Assembly (NCBI GenBank): GCA_018335765.1
Contig: JAGXRU010000246.1
Span: forward strand, 1-7,167
DNA: 7,167 nucleotides
From: Alkaliphilus sp.
GTDB taxonomy: Bacteria; Bacillota; Clostridia; Peptostreptococcales; Thermotaleaceae
Direction: 5' to 3'
Every line of letters starts with the position of its first letter. Position 1 is the first letter of the stretch. The notes under the pieces were generated by a model. It was given only the letters and a program-made list of their open reading frames with translations. It was not told the origin of the DNA and made no database searches. The position numbers and the translations under genes were made by a program. Of this stretch, positions 1 to 5,000 are shown in pieces.

Positions 1-19
1 TCAATTATACTATAAATTA

Positions 20-25
20 TATAAT
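20..25 (+). promoter_or_regulatory. Possible -10 box upstream of the YaaR gene
   Basis: TATAAT matches the sigma-A -10 consensus exactly and lies 74 bases before the chosen start codon at 100. The matching -35 box would fall at or before the left edge of the window, so it cannot be tested. The surrounding DNA is almost pure A/T, where such matches arise by chance, and the gene may instead belong to an operon that begins further left. Confidence 0.25.
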
Positions 26-87
26 GTATAAACACATTTAAGTTTTTGAAAATAATACCGAAACATTATATAACAACTTCTAACACT

Positions 88-93
88 GGAGTG
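88..93 (+). promoter_or_regulatory. Ribosome binding site that fixes the YaaR start
   Basis: GGAGTG sits six bases before ATG at 100. The frame is also open upstream from a TTG at 46 and a GTG at 91, but no comparable Shine-Dalgarno sequence precedes them at the right distance, so ATG 100 is preferred. Confidence 0.7.
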
Positions 94-99
94 ACTGAG

Positions 100-555
100 A
101 TGAGCATAAAAATTTCTGATATCAATAAGCATAATAATAGCGGAAGACTTATTTATAAAGATGTAATTAAACCTGAAAAGTACACTTCAGACAATTTTGC
201 AACTCGCTTCAAGCAGATGAAGGGTAAGTCCGTCACAGAAAAGTTGAATTTTCTATTGGCTGATATAGATGAACAATCACAAAAGCTTGGTAACAAATTG
301 TATTTAAGTGATTTAGTTAAGTATAAAAAGTTAGTCAAAGAATTTTTGGATTTTGCTGTCCGCAATACATACCAATTCTCCAAAGAAAGTTTTCTAGACA
401 GAAAAGGTCGTCATAGAGTGTTTTCCATGGTACAAGAAGTTGATAAGGAATTAGAAAAGCTTACAAAGCAATTCCTCAGTGATGAAAAGGATTCAATAAA
501 AATTCTGAAAAAAATGGATGATATTAGAGGTATGTTAATTGATATTTTTATGTAG
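100..555 (+). CDS. yaaR: YaaR/DUF327 family protein, function unknown
   Basis: This encodes 151 residues, close to the roughly 145-residue length of Bacillus YaaR. It is a soluble, charged, mostly helical protein with no signal peptide or membrane segment. The first 40 residues are polar and poorly conserved, as is usual in the family. The family signature is in the rest: an acidic helix near 51-62, the segment DLVKYKKLVKEFLDFAV at 71-87, VQEVDKELEKL at 111-121, and the C-terminal DIRGMLIDIF at 141-150, which parallels the KGLLINLY-type ending I recall for YaaR. Family knowledge: YaaR is widespread in Firmicutes, often near DNA polymerase III delta-prime and PSP1-type genes, and its biochemical role is not established. 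Its usual neighbours would lie left of the window and cannot be seen. The gene converges on the dehydrogenase gene. The family assignment is fairly secure; the symbol is transferred by similarity only. Confidence 0.85.
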   Translation: MSIKISDINKHNNSGRLIYKDVIKPEKYTSDNFATRFKQMKGKSVTEKLNFLLADIDEQSQKLGNKLYLSDLVKYKKLVKEFLDFAVRNTYQFSKESFLDRKGRHRVFSMVQEVDKELEKLTKQFLSDEKDSIKILKKMDDIRGMLIDIFM

Positions 556-562
556 AATGCAC

Positions 563-597
563 AAAAAATCACTTACCGAATTATTGATAAGTGATTT
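563..597 (-). terminator. Hairpin terminator between convergent genes
   Basis: The arms AAATCACTTA (566-575) and TAAGTGATTT (588-597) form a perfect 10-bp stem with a 12-base loop. On the minus strand the stem runs into a six-T tract (complement of A563-A568), so it should end the dehydrogenase transcript just past its stop codon. On the plus strand the tail (CAAAATCTTT) is poorer in T, so termination of the YaaR transcript would be weaker. The stem has only two G/C pairs, which limits its strength. Confidence 0.6.
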
Positions 598-605
598 CAA
601 AATCT

Positions 606-1559
606 TTACTTTGCTAATTTTTCTTTAAGCTTATCTAACATGTCTATGGTCATAGACTCTAGATTGTATTTTGGCTTCCATCCCCATTCCTCTTGAGCAG
701 CACTATCATCTAATGAGTTCGGCCAAGAATCAGCAATTTTTTGTTTTACTCGGTCTATATTATAATCAATTGTAAAATCAGGAATATGTTTTTTGATTTC
801 AAGATATATTAATTCTGGATCGAACTGCATGGCTGTGATATTAAAAGCATTTCGATTAATAAGATTTTCCGGATTAGCCTCCATGAGCTGCACAACCGCA
901 TCCAAGGCATCAGGCATATACATCATGTCCATAAATGTACCTTTACTTAGATTGCAGGTAAATTTTCCTTTCAATAAAGCATCATAATAAATATGTACAG
1001 CATAATCAGTTGTTCCCCCACCTGGTAGAGTTACGTAGGATATTATTCCGGGATATCTTACCCCTCTAGTATCTACTCCATATCTTTGATAATAATAATC
1101 ACATAAGATTTCTCCACTGACCTTTGTTACACCGTACATTGTTGTAGGTCTTTGAATAGTTAGTTGAGGAGTTTGATCGCTTGGCGTGGTTGGCCCAAAT
1201 GCTGCTATTGAGCTAGGAGTAAAAACCGCACAATTGTTTTCTCTGGCAACCTCAAGGGTATTGAATAAACCATCAACATTTATTTTCCATGCCAACGAAG
1301 GGTTATCTTCTCCAACTGCTGAGAGTATAGCCGCTAGGTGAATTATTGTATCTACATTATATTTTTTTACACAATCGTATAACTGCTTTGCATTTTGCAC
1401 ATCAATAAGTTCAAATGGTCCTGATTCGATTACTACGGCATTATCTTTTTTATGTAATCCACTGGCAATAACGCTATCAAATCCATATAGCTTTCTAAGG
1501 TACATTGTAAGCTCTGATCCGATTTGTCCTAAAGCACCTGTCACTAAAATTTTTTTCAT
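606..1559 (-). CDS. tdh: L-threonine 3-dehydrogenase, SDR (epimerase-like) type
   Basis: A cytoplasmic short-chain dehydrogenase of 317 residues, the usual length for the epimerase-like threonine dehydrogenases. These oxidise L-threonine with NAD+ to 2-amino-3-ketobutyrate, which a CoA ligase (Kbl) cleaves to glycine and acetyl-CoA. Visible motifs: the Rossmann GxxGxxG (G8, G11, G14) in VTGALGQIGSEL, the ESGPFELIDV segment at 45-54, HLAAILSAVGE at 74-84, the serine pair S116-S117 in TPSSIAAFGP, catalytic Y142xxxK146 in YGVTK, RYPGIIS at 168-174, GTTDYAVHIYYDAL at 182-195 and the TDH-type MDMMYMPDALDAV at 210-222. One oddity: after the second strand, where I expect VIASD, the sequence is VIASG, so the acidic residue that normally holds the NAD ribose is Gly34. 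No kbl gene is next to it. An alternative start five codons upstream (1574) also has a possible ribosome site. A relative acting on another substrate is possible but less likely. Confidence 0.85.
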   Translation of the reverse strand: MKKILVTGALGQIGSELTMYLRKLYGFDSVIASGLHKKDNAVVIESGPFELIDVQNAKQLYDCVKKYNVDTIIHLAAILSAVGEDNPSLAWKINVDGLFNTLEVARENNCAVFTPSSIAAFGPTTPSDQTPQLTIQRPTTMYGVTKVSGEILCDYYYQRYGVDTRGVRYPGIISYVTLPGGGTTDYAVHIYYDALLKGKFTCNLSKGTFMDMMYMPDALDAVVQLMEANPENLINRNAFNITAMQFDPELIYLEIKKHIPDFTIDYNIDRVKQKIADSWPNSLDDSAAQEEWGWKPKYNLESMTIDMLDKLKEKLAK

Positions 1560-1564
1560 ATGAT

Positions 1565-1570
1565 CCCCCC
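1565..1570 (-). promoter_or_regulatory. Ribosome binding site of tdh, unusual G-run
   Basis: On the minus strand a GGGGGG run lies five bases before ATG 1559. A second site, AAAGGA (complement of 1581-1586), lies six bases before the in-frame ATG at 1574. The 1559 start is preferred because the protein then begins directly with the MKKILVTG Rossmann strand typical of the family, but the five-residue longer form cannot be excluded. Confidence 0.5.
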
Positions 1571-1589
1571 ACATAAATATTCCTTTATC

Positions 1590-1618
1590 ATTATATAATT
1601 GAATATGAAATTTTAAAA
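1590..1618 (-). promoter_or_regulatory. Weak candidate promoter for tdh
   Basis: On the minus strand a perfect TATAAT (complement of 1590-1595) is preceded at 17 bases by TTTTAA (1613-1618), which matches the -35 consensus at only three of six positions. Transcription would begin near 1583, giving a leader of about 24 bases to ATG 1559. The region is very AT-rich and the TATAAT overlaps its own near-palindrome, so chance is a serious alternative. Confidence 0.3.
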
Positions 1619-1673
1619 GGATAATTTAAGATATGTACAATATTTAAAATTTTACAATCACTTTGATAGTTAT

Positions 1674-1696
1674 AAAAAAAGCATCTTCGATGCTTT
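1674..1696 (-). terminator. Terminator-like hairpin with T7 tail, leftward
   Basis: AAAGCATC (1678-1685) and GATGCTTT (1689-1696) form a perfect 8-bp stem with a three-base loop. On the minus strand the stem is followed by an unbroken T run (complement of A1674-A1680). It would stop leftward transcripts coming from the hairpin cluster about 115 bases before tdh. On the plus strand only three T follow, so it is not a good terminator in that direction. Confidence 0.55.
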
Positions 1697-1790
1697 CGCT
1701 AGGAAACCCTAGGTTTCCTTCGACGACAGCAAAGCTGTCTGAGCACCTTCCTGAAAGCGGGCAGGGGATTTCATCCCCTACAACCCCTCT
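1678..1790. other. GC-rich cluster of small hairpins, structured RNA or dispersed repeat
   Basis: Four perfect short stems stand almost side by side: 1678-1685 with 1689-1696 (8 bp, loop TTC), 1701-1708 with 1712-1719 (AGGAAACC/GGTTTCCT, loop CTA), 1725-1730 with 1734-1739 (GACAGC/GCTGTC, loop AAA) and 1763-1769 with 1773-1779 (AGGGGAT/ATCCCCT, loop TTC). Bases 1681-1790 contain 59 G/C of 110, against 15 of 100 at 1581-1680 and 29 of 100 at 1801-1900, so the segment is foreign in composition or constrained by structure. No open frame with a ribosome site is evident. The possibilities are a dispersed palindromic repeat or MITE-like element, a small RNA, or a cis-acting leader of tdh on the minus strand. 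It does not match the T-box, glycine or SAM riboswitch consensus elements that I know. Which strand is transcribed cannot be decided from the sequence. Confidence 0.6.
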
Positions 1791-1832
1791 TTTTATCTAA
1801 TAGAAAAAGTAGAACTTTCCTATTAGATAAAA
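1791..1832. repeat. Long AT-rich inverted repeat (hairpin)
   Basis: TTTTATCTAATAG (1791-1803) is perfectly complementary to 1820-1832. After a small asymmetric internal loop (A1804-A1805 against C1819) the pairing continues for five more pairs (1806-1810 with 1814-1818), leaving a three-base loop. In total 18 pairs form in a 42-base segment. Neither side is followed by a T run on the transcribed strand, so it is not a standard terminator. It adjoins the GC-rich hairpin cluster directly and may be part of the same element, or its boundary. Confidence 0.65.
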
Positions 1833-1858
1833 CCCTTGTAATCGGCTCTTTTATTGAT

Positions 1859-1891
1859 ATTTCATGAATCAAACACAGGCATTTCATGAAT
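1859..1891 (+). promoter_or_regulatory. Two 11-bp direct repeats, probable regulator site
   Basis: ATTTCATGAAT occurs identically at 1859-1869 and 1881-1891, start to start 22 bp, or two helical turns. Each contains the palindrome TTCATGAA. The second copy ends three bases before the -35 box at 1895. With a start point near 1930 the copies centre at about -66 and -44, the usual positions for an activator touching RNA polymerase. A repressor is also possible. The cognate regulator is not in the window. Confidence 0.5.
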
Positions 1892-1894
1892 TAA

Positions 1895-1923
1895 TTGTCA
1901 ATTTCTACACCTTGATGTAAAAT
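1895..1923 (+). promoter_or_regulatory. Sigma-A promoter of the giant gene
   Basis: TTGTCA at 1895-1900 (five of six consensus bases) and TAAAAT at 1918-1923 (five of six) are separated by exactly 17 bases. Transcription should start near 1930, giving an 80-base leader to ATG 2011. It is the best-matching promoter in the window and is oriented to drive the giant gene and the gene after it. Confidence 0.65.
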
Positions 1924-1998
1924 AAATATAGACAAAGTATATCTCTTTTTAGTATTCCCAAAATTGAAGTCTTGAATTTCCCAGATATCGGTGAATAT

Positions 1999-2004
1999 GA
2001 GGTG
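1999..2004 (+). promoter_or_regulatory. Ribosome binding site that fixes the giant gene start
   Basis: GAGGTG lies six bases before ATG 2011. An in-frame TTG at 1972 would add 13 residues but has no Shine-Dalgarno sequence at a useful distance, so ATG 2011 is taken as the start. Confidence 0.7.
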
Positions 2005-2010
2005 GATTAT

Positions 2011-5000
2011 ATGACTAATTTAAAGGCATTTGAATTATATGATAATATATGCGATAAATTTTTTAACTCAGAATGGCTTCACAAACATTCATTTAGCAAG
2101 GATTTCATTCGTAAACATCTTGAAAATGATAAATTTAGAGCCAAGCTAAATACCATGGTTTTAAATAATGATTTCAGTTCCCAAACTGTTCTAGAATTAT
2201 GCCAGAGTTTGTTGAATGATCTGGCGGGCAAAGAAGCTCCAAATGATTGGCTTATGTATTTATACCAATTCGCTTTATATAAGTCATTTCCAGATGCCAC
2301 AGATATTGTATTATCAAAACATTTAGACAGTTGCTCATATCTTTATTTAGACTTGCTTAAAATTATTTCAGAATTTCAGAAATTTGCAAATGATGGTACA
2401 TGGTTGAGTAAATTTCCTTTAACATTCTTAACTACAGAAGAAGAAAGTGATTTAGAAGAGCCTACTGAATACAGACATTTTATTGCTGCCTTTGAACAGG
2501 ACTATATTTATGAAATGATGAAATTAAATCAAGAAGTTACAGGTCACAATAATATTGACCATGTGTGTGGTGTACATTATCTGGCTATGTTTATTAGCAG
2601 ACAACTAAAGAAGGTTGGTATTCCGATTGATCTTAGTCGTGTATCTGGATCAACGGCAGGTCATGATATTGGTAAATATGGCTGTACAAAACTAGAAAAT
2701 AAGCGTGTGCCTTATCTGCATTATTATTATACCGATCAGTGGTTTAAAAAACATGATATGACATACATTGGTCATATTGCATTAAACCATTCAGTTTGGG
2801 ATCTGGAGCTTGAAAATTTATCTTTAGAATCACTTATTCTTATCTATACAGATTTCAGAGTAAAAAATAGTACAGATAAACATAGCAATACTTCTATGAA
2901 TATTTTTAGTCTGTCAGATTCCTTCGAAGTAATTTTAAATAAACTTGATAATGTCGATGAGATTAAGAAGAAAAGGTATAAAAGAGTATACTCAAAACTA
3001 AAGGATTTTGAAGATTACATACTACATCTTGGGATTGAAGTAAACATCCCTCTCAAAAGCGTCACCTTCATTGATAAGCATGATGAACAAACTCCTAATT
3101 ATGCATTAATGCAGGAAAAAGAAGTTATAGAAAACATAAAATATTTAGCCATTAATCATAACATTAATTTAATGCATTTGCTCCGTGATGAGCATTCCTT
3201 ATATGCAATTCTTGAGTTCGCCCGTAGTGAAAAAGATTGGCGAAACTTAAGAGAATATTTGCGTATTTTTAAAGAGTATTCAACTTACTTGACTCAAAAA
3301 CAAAAGATAATCACCATAAAGTTTCTCTATGAATACTTGACCCATCCAGAAGATGATATAAGAAGGTATTGTGCTTTGTTGATTGGTTCTCTTATTGCAC
3401 TCTTTGACGAGGATTATAGAAAAGTAGTACCCGACAAAATTACACTCGCTTTACCTGAAGTATCAAGCATTGATCTCTTAGATAAATATATTCAACGGTT
3501 CATTTTTCCAGATCACAAAATTATTTCAATCCATCGTTCATGGATTGGAAACAGTTTTAATATGATGATATCGTCCCTCTTTTTAAGTGGTAATACTAGA
3601 AAATCTATGCAAAATTCCAAACTAAGTGACCAATATATTTCTCTTCTCTTAAAGTATTATGAAAAGGACGCTTACGAAAATAATAATATTGAGATTTACT
3701 TATTAGAAGCATTAAAGCATATTCCGCTTGACATGGAGGATTCAAGATTTTTAATTATATCTGATTTCATTTTTGAAATATTGCAACACGAGAATAGCCC
3801 TCTAAGAATTGCCGCACTTGAAGTAATAAACCAATTGGTTCAACAATATAAAAATGACTGTACCTTCAACATAAAAACCAAGAATTGGTTTTCACAAAAT
3901 ATAAATTACTCTCAACATCCCTCTGAAAATTTTCTTAAATTAAAGATCGTAAAGCATCTAAACTCTAGTCTCGACATAGTTGAAAGTTATGAAAGGTTTT
4001 TTGTTTTAGACATAAAAAAAACATCTGATATATTTTTAAGCAATCTCAAAACTGCCACAGATTGGATCACTAAAAAAATTCAAATTGAATTTTTGCTGGA
4101 ATGTGCTTTAAATAATCCAAAAACCAATGCCCTTCATACGGTCATTCATTTTTGCAATCTTTTAAAGGTCAGTTCTTCTGACAGTGTTCGAAATCGATCT
4201 GGAGAAGCAATTTTGCAAATAATGCCTCTTCTATCCTTTGAGCAAAGAAACGAAGTAGCTATTGAACTACTTAGGGCTCTTGAACTGGATGGCCATCAAT
4301 TTGCTGAATATATACCCTACTATTTGGGTCAAATATTGCTTTATCTTCCACCTGTAGAATTAGACGAGCTAGTTGAAGATTTAAGCGAAAAAATTAAGCA
4401 ATCGAACAGTAATTTAAGTTCGCTTTTATTAAAAACCATAGGTGTTACCATAGCCAATTATCCTAAATATTCTCAGAGATTTGAGGAAAATCGAGAGACA
4501 TATAACACTCGTTTAATCAAAATGTTAGGAATTCTGCTCAATGGTCTTGTGCATTATAGCAATAGAGTGAAGCAGGTAGCTTTCAGAGTTCTTGGAAGAG
4601 ATGTTTTTGGTTCAAGACATCTGGATCTTGAGCATAAAAATCAGATATTTCAACTTACTGCCAAAAAAATTCTCACCCTTTTAACTGATAAAAAAGAAGA
4701 ATCATTATTATTTTTGGTAAATGCTGCCAGCCTTAATCATATATATCGCTTTATTTCCGATTATGTATTTTTTAATGGAAACATATCCATTGTTGCATTT
4801 GAGAAGATTGCGTTTTTCCCGGGAACCTTTGACGCCTTTTCTTATAGACATAAAGAAATTGCTAAAACAGTTCGTGACATGGGCTTTGAAGTATACCTAG
4901 CCATTGATGAATTTTCTTGGTCTAAACAAACTTTGCCCCATCTTCTTAGAAAAAATATTATAAATATGTCCATTGCAGATGAGTTAAACATTTATTTATA

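Noticed and set aside
46..99. Upstream in-frame TTG (46) and GTG (91) starts for the YaaR protein
   Set aside because: Neither has a well-placed ribosome site, whereas ATG 100 has GGAGTG at six bases, and the extra 18 residues are not expected in the family.
153..383. Antisense open frame of 76 codons inside the YaaR gene
   Set aside because: It lies wholly within a recognisable conserved gene on the other strand, and its product resembles nothing.
793..987. Plus-strand open frame of 64 codons inside tdh
   Set aside because: It is antisense to conserved dehydrogenase sequence and has no convincing ribosome site, so it is a shadow frame.
1651..1676. Plus-strand TTTACA and TATAAA as a promoter for the hairpin cluster
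   Set aside because: The spacer is only 14 bases, too short for a sigma-A promoter.
1674..1832. CRISPR array or known riboswitch in the hairpin region
   Set aside because: The hairpins differ in sequence and are not a repeat-spacer series, and I find no T-box, glycine or SAM riboswitch consensus in it.
1896..1901. Perfect TTGACA on the minus strand as a leftward promoter
   Set aside because: At 16, 17 and 18 bases downstream the sequence is CCTGTG, CTGTGT or TGTGTT, none of which resembles a -10 box.
1972..2010. TTG start 13 codons upstream of the giant gene
   Set aside because: No Shine-Dalgarno sequence is placed to serve it, while ATG 2011 has GAGGTG at six bases.
2079..2300. Antisense open frame of 73 codons in the N-terminal part of the giant gene
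   Set aside because: It overlaps the giant coding frame completely and shows no motif.
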